DNA from: CAYSSG01 sp964433635
GTDB lineage: Bacteria > Atribacterota > Phoenicimicrobiia > Phoenicimicrobiales > Stramentimicrobiaceae
DNA length: 37,454 nt
NCBI GenBank assembly: GCA_964433635.1
Contig: CAYSSG010000020.1
Span: forward strand, 1-37,454
Reading direction: 5' to 3'
Shown here: piece after piece, positions 8,161 to 16,231 of the stretch
Numbering within the stretch: position 1 is the stretch's first letter
Layout of the letters: the number at the start of each line of letters is the position of its first letter
Translations under genes and position numbers: made by a program
Notes under the pieces: model-generated
The model's database searches: none
What the model was told of the DNA's origin: nothing
What the model saw: only the letters and a program-made list of their open reading frames with translations

Positions 8161-9681
8161 TTACTTCTTCCCTTCAGTTGTATTTTTGGAATTGGCAATT
8201 GCTTTATTTAAGGTAAAGAAAATGCTGGTGCCGTGACCGTCTTGGCTCCTTGCCCAGATATGACCACCGTGATCCAGAATGATTTTCCGGGCAATATAGA
8301 GCCCTAAACCTGTGCCCTGAGTATGGCCTGAACGGGATTTATCTGCCTTGTAAAAACGGTCAAAAATCTTATTGAGTACTTCCTCAGGTACACCCTTTCC
8401 GTTGTCCCTGATTTCAATCTGTGCCTCCCGTTCGTTCTCAGACAATATCATCTGGATCGATGGTTTGATATTGTTCTTGAAATTTACCGCGTTATTTATA
8501 ATATTAAGAATGACTCTTTTCAGTTGTTGTCGGTCTGCTTTCACCAGCTCCTGTTCATTGTATTGTGCTGAAAATGTAAGCTGAATGCCTTTTTCCCGAA
8601 GGTAAAATTGTAATTCTTCATAAGAATCGCTAAGGTAATCTTTGATGTTAATATTTTCAAATTGGTAGAGGGATTGGTCTAAATCAAAATTTGAGAGCAG
8701 GAACAAATCTTCAATCAATGATTCCATATGAATTGCATTCTGATGAATGGTCTGCAGGTATTTTTGTTGTTTTTCTTTTGATTTTGGTACCCCGTCCATG
8801 ATACCTTCCACGTAACCCTTAATGGTGGTAATCGGTGTTTTTAAGTCATGGGAGATATTGGTAATCAGTTCGTTTCGGTTGTGTTCGTATTTCTTTTTTG
8901 TTTTTTCGGATTTTTTTAACTGCTCTCGAGCAGCTTCGAAACTCTGAAATAAGTCACCAATTTCGTCCCTGGAGTGTGCTTGGAGGCGAAAATCATAATT
9001 ACCGTTTTTTATTTTTAAAGCCGCTTCCTTTAAGCGAACCAGGGGATTGACAATCTGTCTGGACAGGAAATAGGTTATCAGAGTGTTAATGATGATCATC
9101 ATTATCAGAAATAGAATCAGTGTGTATATTACCGAATTTTTAAACCTTGTAAACTCCTGTGAAACTTGTGTAGCATCATTAATGAGGTATAATGTACCCT
9201 TGGATTGATCAGAGAATTGCATGGGGATCGTTTTCATAAATAAAGTATCCGAAAGTCGAGTAATTCTGGCTGGAATCTGGTTTGCCTCGTATGATTCCCG
9301 GAGAATCTTATCTTTCTCTATCTCGAGTGTTTCGAGAGAGGGAGAGTAATAGATAAGTTCCTCTCCTTTTTTTACTATCATGGCAGTGCTGGATGAATTT
9401 AATAAATCATCTATCTGATAGAGGTAATGATCATCCAGAAAATGATCCGCATCTGTTTCAATAACTTTATTTATGGTCCGTTCTGCTCGCAGAAACATGC
9501 GATTGAAAGGTTCTCTGTGGTCATCCGGGGGTGGAAAACCGATAAAATCCTGAAAATTCTTGGTAATCATCAGACTGACTCCGATGATTAGTATAATTGT
9601 GATAATGATTAATATTAAGTTAGATATCCACAGGCGTTTTTGGATCGTCATCATGTTAAATGATTTTTTTCCTTCTATCAA
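8161..9681 (-). CDS. Membrane sensor histidine kinase (HAMP, HisKA, HATPase)
   Basis: A 506-residue sensor kinase. TM1 is at about 18-40, and an extracytoplasmic sensor of about 145 residues follows. TM2 is at about 184-207, then HAMP, then a HisKA helix with the phosphoacceptor His278 in NISHDLKTPITTIKGY. The ATPase domain has the N-box (NIINNAVNF, Asn around 397), G1 DNGKG (426-430), the F-box and G2 GTGLGLYIARKI (456-467). It phosphorylates the regulator encoded right after it. The start is uncertain: the first ATG has no obvious Shine-Dalgarno, while the double ATG at residues 10-11 follows AGAAGG by an overlong 16 bases. The stimulus is unknown. Confidence 0.93.
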   Translation of the reverse strand: MIEGKKSFNMMTIQKRLWISNLILIIITIILIIGVSLMITKNFQDFIGFPPPDDHREPFNRMFLRAERTINKVIETDADHFLDDHYLYQIDDLLNSSSTAMIVKKGEELIYYSPSLETLEIEKDKILRESYEANQIPARITRLSDTLFMKTIPMQFSDQSKGTLYLINDATQVSQEFTRFKNSVIYTLILFLIMMIIINTLITYFLSRQIVNPLVRLKEAALKIKNGNYDFRLQAHSRDEIGDLFQSFEAAREQLKKSEKTKKKYEHNRNELITNISHDLKTPITTIKGYVEGIMDGVPKSKEKQQKYLQTIHQNAIHMESLIEDLFLLSNFDLDQSLYQFENINIKDYLSDSYEELQFYLREKGIQLTFSAQYNEQELVKADRQQLKRVILNIINNAVNFKNNIKPSIQMILSENEREAQIEIRDNGKGVPEEVLNKIFDRFYKADKSRSGHTQGTGLGLYIARKIILDHGGHIWARSQDGHGTSIFFTLNKAIANSKNTTEGKK

Positions 9682-10073
9682 GCATAGGCTAAAGCATTTT
9701 TTTATTATTACAGGATTGAAATTTACATTCTTTATTATTATATGATATTATTTTTAAATACCCATTAAATATTTATAAAAACTTTATAAATATTTAAACC
9801 TGAAGGGAAAATGAATAGGAAAACCATAAAAGAATCATGTACCGGCATGTGTAAACCACCCTGTAACATCTAAGACTTATGAGATGAAATATGTGACAAT
9901 GAGGTATTTTTTGATGTTAAGAACAGGTTTTTACTGCTATAATAATATGGAATTTAAAAAAAAATACCAGAAAGACTGAAAGACAATCAGATAAAGGTTA
10001 TCATCCGGATTATTTAAATGACTGAACAAGGGATAATCGTTGTCTCTTCAGAAAGGAATTGAAAGGAGAAGGA
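9682..10073. other. Divergent intergenic region between the kinase and glgP
   Basis: A 392-bp AT-rich gap that must hold the promoters of both the kinase operon (- strand) and glgP (+ strand). TGCTATAAT at 9935-9943 is a perfect extended -10 for glgP without a clear -35 at 17 bases. A long AT palindrome is described separately. No open frame with a ribosome-binding site is seen. Confidence 0.5.
9765..9797. repeat. AT-only perfect palindrome (possible operator)
   Basis: TTAAATATTTATAAA (9765-9779) is repeated as its exact reverse complement at 9783-9797 across a three-base loop. It lies 84 bases upstream of the kinase start and about 140 bases before the glgP -10 element. It has no G or C in its 15-bp arms, so it is more likely a protein-binding site or bidirectional element than a stable terminator. 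Confidence 0.5.
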
Positions 10074-11792
10074 ATGGAAGCCAAAAAAGGTGTATTTTTT
10101 GAACAGGAAGAATGCAAGAAAAAAGAGAATAAAATTGCCTATTTCTCAATGGAGATTTGTGTCGATTCAAAGATTCCAACCTATGGCGGAGGATTAGGTA
10201 TTTTAGCCGGTGATACCATTCGTTCTTCAGCAGATTTAAATGTTCCCATGGTTGGCATGACATTACTCTACAAAAAAGGTTATCTTAAACAGATCATAGA
10301 TGATCGAGGATACCAACAGGAAACTCCGGAAACATGGAATCCTCAGGATATGTTGGTAAAATTACCCGGACATATCCAGGTAGAAATAGAAAAAAGGAAG
10401 GTTTTTGTCCAATCCTGGATGTTTATGGTAAGAGGGATAGAGGGAGATGCCGTCCCGGTATATTTTTTAGATACAGATCTTCCGGAGAACAGTGAATACG
10501 ATCGCAGTCTTTCTTATTATCTCTATGGCGGGGACGAAAGGTATCGTTTGGCTCAGGAGATTGTGCTGGGTATCGGTGGTGTCAGGATGCTGGAAAATCT
10601 GGGCTTTCATGATATATCCAGATACCATATGAATGAGGGTCATGCCAGTTTACTGGCACTGGAATTGCTTCATTATCATGCTGACCGGAAAACAAAACAA
10701 TTTGATATTGAGAAAGTGAAAAAGATGTGTGTTTTTACTACTCATACTCCCGTACCTGCCGGGATGGATCAATTTGCCTATGAACTGGTTGAAAAGGTTT
10801 TGGGTGAATTTATTCCCTATGAACTCTTAAAGAAATTAGCCGGTGAAGATCGCCTGAATATGACCCAGCTGGCTCTTAATCTCAGTCATTATATTAATGG
10901 TGTAGCCAAGAAACATGGCATGGTCTCCAGGGAGATGTTTCCCGGGTATCACATCGACTCAATTACCAACGGTGTCCATTCAGCAACCTGGGCGGTTCAA
11001 CATTTTTCTTCTCTCTATGATCAGTACATTCCTGGATGGAAATCCGATCCTTTCAGCTTACGTTATGCTCTTAATATTCCGGATCATGAGGTCTGGGATG
11101 CACATGAAAAGACCAAGAAAGAACTGGTCGATTTAATCAATCAGCAAACCGATGCGGCGTTTGATCAGGATGTTTTTACCATTGGTTTTGCCCGGCGGGC
11201 AACAGCCTACAAACGGGCTGATTTAATTTTTTATGACCTGGATCGTCTGGTTGATATCACAAGAAGAAAGGGCAAAATCCAGCTTGTGTTTGCGGGGAAA
11301 GCGCATCCCAAGGATCAGGCAGGTAAGGAATTAATTCGGAAGATTATTCTGGAATCTCAACATTTAAAGGAGCATATCAGAATAGTCTATTTGGAAAATT
11401 ATGATATGGATTTAGGAAAAAAGCTGACTGCCGGTGTTGACTTGTGGTTAAATACCCCAAGAAAACCCAAGGAAGCATCTGGAACCTCAGGTATGAAAGC
11501 TGCCCATAACGGAGTACCCAGCTTCAGTATTCTGGACGGATGGTGGGTTGAGGGATGTATCGAGGATATTACCGGATGGTCAATTGGATCTGCCGAAAAT
11601 ATGGAGAGCATAGATCGGGAAGAAGCCGACTCACTTTACCAGAAGCTGGAGAATAATATTATCCCGACTTATTACCATCATCGGGTGAAATGGATTAACA
11701 TCATGAGGCACTGCATTGCCATCAACGCATCTTTTTTTAATACCCAACGCATGGTTCTTCAGTATGTTTTAAATGCTTATCTATACTCTTAA
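10074..11792 (+). CDS. glgP: Alpha-glucan (glycogen/maltodextrin) phosphorylase, short type
   Basis: A 572-residue GT35 phosphorylase, which releases glucose-1-phosphate from alpha-1,4-glucans using pyridoxal phosphate. Recognisable parts are YFSMEICVDSKIPTYGGGLGILAGD near the N-terminus, HMNEGHASLLALE, TTHTPVPAGMDQF, FARRATAYKRADL, and the cofactor region EASGTSGMKAAHNG with Lys475. It is much shorter than the roughly 800-residue E. coli/muscle type and matches the compact type of Thermotoga and archaea, which lacks the N-terminal allosteric region. The ATG at 10074 is chosen because AAAGGAG is five bases upstream; a TTG at 10059 is an alternative. The next gene starts 28 bases after the stop. 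No glycogen synthase or branching enzyme is nearby. Confidence 0.92.
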   Translation: MEAKKGVFFEQEECKKKENKIAYFSMEICVDSKIPTYGGGLGILAGDTIRSSADLNVPMVGMTLLYKKGYLKQIIDDRGYQQETPETWNPQDMLVKLPGHIQVEIEKRKVFVQSWMFMVRGIEGDAVPVYFLDTDLPENSEYDRSLSYYLYGGDERYRLAQEIVLGIGGVRMLENLGFHDISRYHMNEGHASLLALELLHYHADRKTKQFDIEKVKKMCVFTTHTPVPAGMDQFAYELVEKVLGEFIPYELLKKLAGEDRLNMTQLALNLSHYINGVAKKHGMVSREMFPGYHIDSITNGVHSATWAVQHFSSLYDQYIPGWKSDPFSLRYALNIPDHEVWDAHEKTKKELVDLINQQTDAAFDQDVFTIGFARRATAYKRADLIFYDLDRLVDITRRKGKIQLVFAGKAHPKDQAGKELIRKIILESQHLKEHIRIVYLENYDMDLGKKLTAGVDLWLNTPRKPKEASGTSGMKAAHNGVPSFSILDGWWVEGCIEDITGWSIGSAENMESIDREEADSLYQKLENNIIPTYYHHRVKWINIMRHCIAINASFFNTQRMVLQYVLNAYLYS

Positions 11793-11820
11793 GCTTTCAA
11801 TGGAAAGGAGGCATTCAATT

Positions 11821-12453
11821 TTGAGTAGAGAATGGATGAATGAGTTTATCGAAAAATTGTCCAGCATAGAAGGACAATTTGAAGTATATACCTCCGTTTT
11901 TTTAAAATATGAGAATCAATATGTTTTTGCTATAAAAGACGTCAAGGATTGGATAGAGGTAGATAATAAAAGGAAGGCATCTTTGTCTGCTTTTGGAGGA
12001 AGATTGGGAAATGGTGTTGATATCATTCAATTTTTAAAAAGTTGCTGTTCATCGGAGATTGGAGTAAATATTGACCTGGTTGACAGCACCCATACTTATA
12101 TTGACTATCAGCATCGCTTAAAAAAAATTCCCATCGATCTCGTAAAAGGGGAAATACGTCCCCATATGATTACGATTGTGCAGAAAACAAGGTATTCTTC
12201 TTCTCCCAATACCCTTATTTTCAGCTATCAGGGCAATACCCGGAATCAGCCACAGGCTTTACAATCCAGTGCTCTCTTATTAGCCAGAGAGTCGGTTCTG
12301 GTGCAGATGTTCAAGAATGAAAAGACAGTGCTTTCTCTAAAAAAGACAGGGGCAGTTCTGGTGGAGCGAATTAAAATTCCTGATCAGCTTTACCTTTATC
12401 CTTATGGCTCGTTGAATAGTTTATTGCGTTATTTAAGCTATGAAGTGTTTTAA
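11821..12453 (+). CDS. Protein with a degenerate Nudix-like box
   Basis: A 210-residue protein starting at TTG, chosen because AAAGGAGG (11804-11811) lies nine bases upstream; an upstream in-frame ATG at 11773 overlaps glgP and lacks such a site. Residues 22-90 look like a Nudix domain: YTSVFLKYENQYVFAI, then AFGGRLGNG, then SSEIGVNIDLVDS. Set against the Nudix consensus GX5EX7REUXEEXGU, G60, E79, G81 and V82 fit the exact spacing, but the Glu at 66, Arg-Glu at 74-75 and first Glu at 78 are Val, Ser-Cys and Ser. Catalysis by the usual mechanism is therefore unlikely. It probably shares a transcript with glgP. Function unknown. Confidence 0.6.
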   Translation: MSREWMNEFIEKLSSIEGQFEVYTSVFLKYENQYVFAIKDVKDWIEVDNKRKASLSAFGGRLGNGVDIIQFLKSCCSSEIGVNIDLVDSTHTYIDYQHRLKKIPIDLVKGEIRPHMITIVQKTRYSSSPNTLIFSYQGNTRNQPQALQSSALLLARESVLVQMFKNEKTVLSLKKTGAVLVERIKIPDQLYLYPYGSLNSLLRYLSYEVF

Positions 12454-12932
12454 AATAGGTTATGGTACGTAGTATAGCGTATATGGTCAATACTTTAGCT
12501 TAAATGTGGGTCATAGGTTTTGGATTTTTTGTTCTTGATGAGAAAAGTTCTCAGTTTTGAGGCATCAGTATTTTAAAATTTTTTACATTGTTTAGTGAGG
12601 TGTTAAAAGAAATCAATTCATTCTAATTCTGTTTTGTTGAATTCTTTGATTGGTAGATTGGCAGATAGATTGATTTGAATATTAAACCAGTATTCTTGAG
12701 TGGATTGCACACGTAGTAATAATAAAATAACAAGTGACGAGTAATCGCTAATACATCTACTAAAAAATGAATGAATCTAAGAATATATTGGCGTAAGAAT
12801 AAAGAAGATAAAAATAGTATTACCTTTTGACTTTGATTAAAAAAAGGATACTAAAGTAAAAAACAAGACCAGATATAAGAATACCTTTGAAATAAATAAA
12901 GGTAATGAAAGGTCAATCGAAAGGTTAGTCAT
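12454..12932. other. 479-bp AT-rich gap with SD-region repeats before purD
   Basis: No gene, tRNA or known riboswitch is recognised. TTGACT at 12827-12832 is a possible -35. Close to purD, TACCTTT occurs at 12821-12827 and 12882-12888, and its complement AAAGGT occurs three times (12898, 12908, 12920). TACCTTT (12882) and AAAGGTA (12898-12904) form a small hairpin. The last AAAGGT is the purD ribosome-binding site and could pair with the same TACCTTT. Confidence 0.45.
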
Positions 12933-14234
12933 TTGAATATTCTGGTAATCGGTAGTGGTGGTCGAGAGCATGCAATTGTCTGGAAGCTGGCACAAAGTTC
13001 CCGAATGCATAAAATCTATTGTGCACCGGGTAATGCCGGTATAGCCTCACAGGCAGAATGCCTGGATATAGAAGCTGATGATATTCATGGTTTGTTTGAG
13101 GCTGCCCGAGACAAGAAGATCGATCTGACGATTGTAGGGCCGGAAATTCCTCTCTCATTAGGTATTGTCAATCTCTTTGAAAAGCATCACTATCCTATCT
13201 TCGGGCCAACACGGGAAGCAGCTGAAATTGAATCAAGTAAAGTCTACGCCAAATATATGATGGATAAGTATTCAGTTCCTACAGCCAGATATCAGGTCTT
13301 TGACAATAAAGTCCGGGCTCTTTCTTATATAAAAAAGCAGTCATTTCCCCTGGTATTGAAAGCCGACGGGTTAGCCAGCGGAAAAGGTGTCCTTGTTGTA
13401 CAGAATATTTCTCAAGCAGAAGAAGCTTTATCACAAATCATGACTGAGAGAATGTTTGGTGAAGCCGGTAAACGGGTTATTACCGAAGAATTCCTTTCAG
13501 GTGAAGAGGTATCAATGCTGGTTTTTACCGACGGTACACACTTCCTGCCCATGGTATCATCTCAGGATCATAAAAAGATTGGAGATCACGATCTGGGACC
13601 AAATACCGGAGGGATGGGTGCCTATTCACCGGTCTCCTTTTTCCATGATGAAAAACAGGAATGGGTTTTAAGGAATATTTTTCAGCCGGTTATTCAGGGC
13701 TTGGAGAAAGAGGGAAGAATATATAAAGGTGTACTATACGCCGGTTTGATATTGACAGATAAAGGTCCCAAGGTGCTGGAATTTAATGCCCGATTTGGTG
13801 ATCCGGAAACACAGGTAATCCTCCCGGCATTAAAAACAGACTTAGTTGAAATCATACAGGCCATCATGAGTGGTTCTTTGGATCGTATTCAGATTAAATG
13901 GTCCAGTCAGTCTTCAGTATGTATTGTTATGGCCTCAGAAGGTTATCCGGGGAAATATGAAAAAGGAAAGACTATTTTGGGATTAACGGATTTCCAAAAT
14001 GAACAGATGACCATGATTTTTCATGCAGGCACAGAAGAGATAGATGGTCGAATCGTCACTTCCGGAGGAAGAGTGCTGGGCGTTACTGCCTGGGCAGATC
14101 AATTACCCCAAGCTATAGACCGAGCCTATACAGCGGCAGAAAAGATACATTTTCAGGGAAAGTATTACCGGAAAGATATCGGGATGAAGGGATTGAATTT
14201 TTCTAGGGATATTCCTGAAAACCGTGAAAATTAA
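12933..14234 (+). CDS. purD: Phosphoribosylamine--glycine ligase
   Basis: A 433-residue ATP-grasp enzyme that joins glycine to 5-phosphoribosylamine with ATP (GAR synthetase, an early step of purine synthesis). Motifs are N-terminal ILVIGSGGREHAI, TIVGPEIPLSLGI, LKADGLASGKGVLV, MVSSQDHKKIGDHDLGPNTG, GVLYAGLIL and EFNARFGDPETQ. The start is TTG at 12933, seven bases after AAAGGT; no ATG fits the conserved N-terminus. It ends just before purH, which starts 22 bases later, so the two form a purD-purH unit. The order is inverted relative to the common Firmicutes purH-purD, and no other pur gene is in the window. Confidence 0.95.
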   Translation: MNILVIGSGGREHAIVWKLAQSSRMHKIYCAPGNAGIASQAECLDIEADDIHGLFEAARDKKIDLTIVGPEIPLSLGIVNLFEKHHYPIFGPTREAAEIESSKVYAKYMMDKYSVPTARYQVFDNKVRALSYIKKQSFPLVLKADGLASGKGVLVVQNISQAEEALSQIMTERMFGEAGKRVITEEFLSGEEVSMLVFTDGTHFLPMVSSQDHKKIGDHDLGPNTGGMGAYSPVSFFHDEKQEWVLRNIFQPVIQGLEKEGRIYKGVLYAGLILTDKGPKVLEFNARFGDPETQVILPALKTDLVEIIQAIMSGSLDRIQIKWSSQSSVCIVMASEGYPGKYEKGKTILGLTDFQNEQMTMIFHAGTEEIDGRIVTSGGRVLGVTAWADQLPQAIDRAYTAAEKIHFQGKYYRKDIGMKGLNFSRDIPENREN

Positions 14235-14256
14235 TAAGAGGGAAGGGATATGGAAA

Positions 14257-15816
14257 GTGGAGAAAACTAAAAAAGCAATAATCAGTGTTTCTGATAAATC
14301 AGAAATTGTGAAACTGGCTAAAGGACTTATCCAGGCTGGTTATGAAATTATTTCTACCGGTGGAACTGCCAGGGTATTAGCTGAAGTTAACGTGAAGGTC
14401 ACTTTAATATCGGAGATAACCGGTTTTCCGGAAATTTTGGATGGAAGAGTGAAAACCTTGCACCCCTTTATCTTTGGGGGACTGTTAGCCAAAAGCAATC
14501 GTTCTGAGCATCAAAGACAGCTTCAAGAGCAGCATATTCATCCGATCCAAATGGTTGTGGTGAATCTTTATCCTTTTGAAAAAACAATATTACAAAAAAA
14601 TGTTTCATTGGAAGAAGCTATTGAAAATATTGATATTGGGGGACCTTCCCTGTTGCGAGCCTCGGCTAAAAATTATGAGGATGTTACTGTGATTGTAGAC
14701 CCGAATGATTATGATAAAGTGCTGGAAGAATTGTTGAGTTCAGCAGGCACCACCTCATTGGAAACCAGGAAGAAACTGGCTGTCAAAGTATTTCAGCACA
14801 CTGCTTATTACGATAGTTTAATTTCCAATTATCTAACGAGAAAAATAACTCCTAACGAAGACATCTTTCCTGATTATTTAGTGATTGGCGCAGAAAAGAA
14901 CAGAGTATTAAGATATGGGGAGAATCCCCATCAGAAGGCGGCTTTTTATCGTGATAACCTGATTGAAGAGGCTAATCTTGGACATGCTGAACTGTTGGGA
15001 GGAAAAGAGCTTTCTTATAATAATCTAATCGACCTGGAGTCAGCCATGTCTATTGTTAAGGATTTTGATGAACCTACTGTCACATTTATCAAGCATACCA
15101 ATCCCTGTGGTTTTGCGACAGCGGAAACCATTGAATCGGCATACCAGAAGGCTTATCAGGGAGATCCCTTATCCGCCTATGGCAGTATCATTGGAATTAA
15201 TCGGCGTGTGGAGGAAAAGTTAGCCCTGCTAATTGACGAGACGCCCTTTGTAGAAGCAATTGTTGCGCCTTCCTATAGCCGGAGTGCCTTGGAAATTCTA
15301 AAAGAGAAGAAGAACCGCCGAATACTGCAAGTTGGTGATCTGCGTATTCAGGATCGGCATATTAAGGAGATCAGAAGAATATCCGGAGGATTTTTATTAC
15401 AGGATCGTGATGTTAATCATCTAACCACAGATGGTTTAACTGTTGTAAGTAAGATGCAACCTTCACAAGAGGATTTAGAAGAGCTTTTGTTTGCCTGGAA
15501 AATGGTGAAACATGTTAAGTCAAATGCCATTGTCTTATCATACAACAAACAGCTGGTAGGAGTCGGAGCCGGACAGATGAGCAGGGTAGATTCCGTACGC
15601 ATTGCCATTCATAAAGCAGGAGAACATGCCAGGGGTAGCTACCTTGCCTCTGATGCTTATTTCCCCTTTTCAGATGGTATAGAGGAAGCCGGTAAAGCCG
15701 GTGTGAAGGCAATTATCCAGACCGGTGGTTCCAAGAGAGATGATGAAGTGATAGGAGAAGCAGATCGTCTGGGTATGATGATGGTTTTTACCGGCCATCG
15801 CTGTTTTAAACATTAA
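14257..15816 (+). CDS. purH: Bifunctional AICAR transformylase / IMP cyclohydrolase
   Basis: A 519-residue cytoplasmic enzyme for the last two purine steps. The N-terminal IMP cyclohydrolase domain (about 1-195) shows AIISVSDKSEIV, IISTGGTARVL, GFPEILDGRVKTLHP and NLYPFE. The C-terminal formyltransferase domain has LRYGENPHQKAAFY, LLGGKELSYNNLIDLESA, the catalytic KHTNPCGFA and VGVGAGQMSRVDS. GTG at 14257 is preferred because GAGGGAAGGG (14238-14247) precedes it by nine bases; a GTG at 14224 would overlap the purD end without a clear site. It is co-transcribed with purD. No strong terminator follows. Confidence 0.95.
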   Translation: MEKTKKAIISVSDKSEIVKLAKGLIQAGYEIISTGGTARVLAEVNVKVTLISEITGFPEILDGRVKTLHPFIFGGLLAKSNRSEHQRQLQEQHIHPIQMVVVNLYPFEKTILQKNVSLEEAIENIDIGGPSLLRASAKNYEDVTVIVDPNDYDKVLEELLSSAGTTSLETRKKLAVKVFQHTAYYDSLISNYLTRKITPNEDIFPDYLVIGAEKNRVLRYGENPHQKAAFYRDNLIEEANLGHAELLGGKELSYNNLIDLESAMSIVKDFDEPTVTFIKHTNPCGFATAETIESAYQKAYQGDPLSAYGSIIGINRRVEEKLALLIDETPFVEAIVAPSYSRSALEILKEKKNRRILQVGDLRIQDRHIKEIRRISGGFLLQDRDVNHLTTDGLTVVSKMQPSQEDLEELLFAWKMVKHVKSNAIVLSYNKQLVGVGAGQMSRVDSVRIAIHKAGEHARGSYLASDAYFPFSDGIEEAGKAGVKAIIQTGGSKRDDEVIGEADRLGMMMVFTGHRCFKH

Positions 15817-15906
15817 TAAAATTTCGTCATAAAATATTTTCTGGGATGACTTGACAATATTTTTTTAAAGTGGTAATTTACTGACTAATTAAACATAGAA
15901 ATTTTT

Positions 15907-15912
15907 TATAAT
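15907..15912 (+). promoter_or_regulatory. Probable -10 element of the T-box transcript
   Basis: TATAAT lies about 23 bases before stem I of the T-box, at the right distance for transcription to start just ahead of it. The -35 match is weak (CTGACT with long spacing). A better TTGACA at 15851-15856 pairs only with a poor TAATTT at 15874-15879. Confidence 0.4.
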
Positions 15913-15929
15913 GATAGGTTAATCTTTAG

Positions 15930-16201
15930 ACAGAGATCAGAAGAGTAAGCTGAAATTCTTTTACAGAAAGCTGAAAATCAATGAAAAATCAGCAAAGACA
16001 AACAGCTGAAATCCATCTGAATCAAGTTTGAGAGAAAGAAATGACTGATTATCTCAAACCGCTGGCAGCGTTACTGCAAAAGAGGGCTCAGATTCATTGC
16101 TTTATCCTTTGAATGATTTTTACTGAATTTGCTGAATTGGGGTGGTATCACGAAAACTTATTCGTCCCCAGCAGTTATCTAATAACTGCTGGGGATTTTT
16201 T
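15930..16201 (+). promoter_or_regulatory. Serine-type T-box leader (specifier UCC)
   Basis: This is a tRNA-sensing T-box riboswitch. Stem I pairs GATCAGA (15935-15941) with TCTGAATC (16016-16023, one bulge) and AGCTG (15948-15952) with CAGCT (16003-16007). The first side carries the AGAGTA motif. AGAAAG followed by GCTGA...TCAGC matches the distal AG-bulge/loop arm. The specifier loop reads GAA-A-TCC-A (16008-16015), the same layout as the GAA-A-GGC-A of B. subtilis glyQS, giving codon UCC (Ser). The T-box sequence AATTGGGGTGGTATCACG is at 16135-16152. The leader precedes serine-biosynthesis genes, which agrees with the specifier. Uncharged tRNA-Ser should allow readthrough. Confidence 0.88.
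16166..16201 (+). terminator. T-box terminator
   Basis: CCCCAGCAGTTAT (16166-16178) pairs perfectly with ATAACTGCTGGGG (16182-16194), followed by ATTTTTT. The CCCC arm can alternatively pair with GGGG just before the TGGT bulge, giving the antiterminator. Confidence 0.9.
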
Positions 16202-16231
16202 ATTACCAAAAAACGAAGGAGGGTGGTTAAA

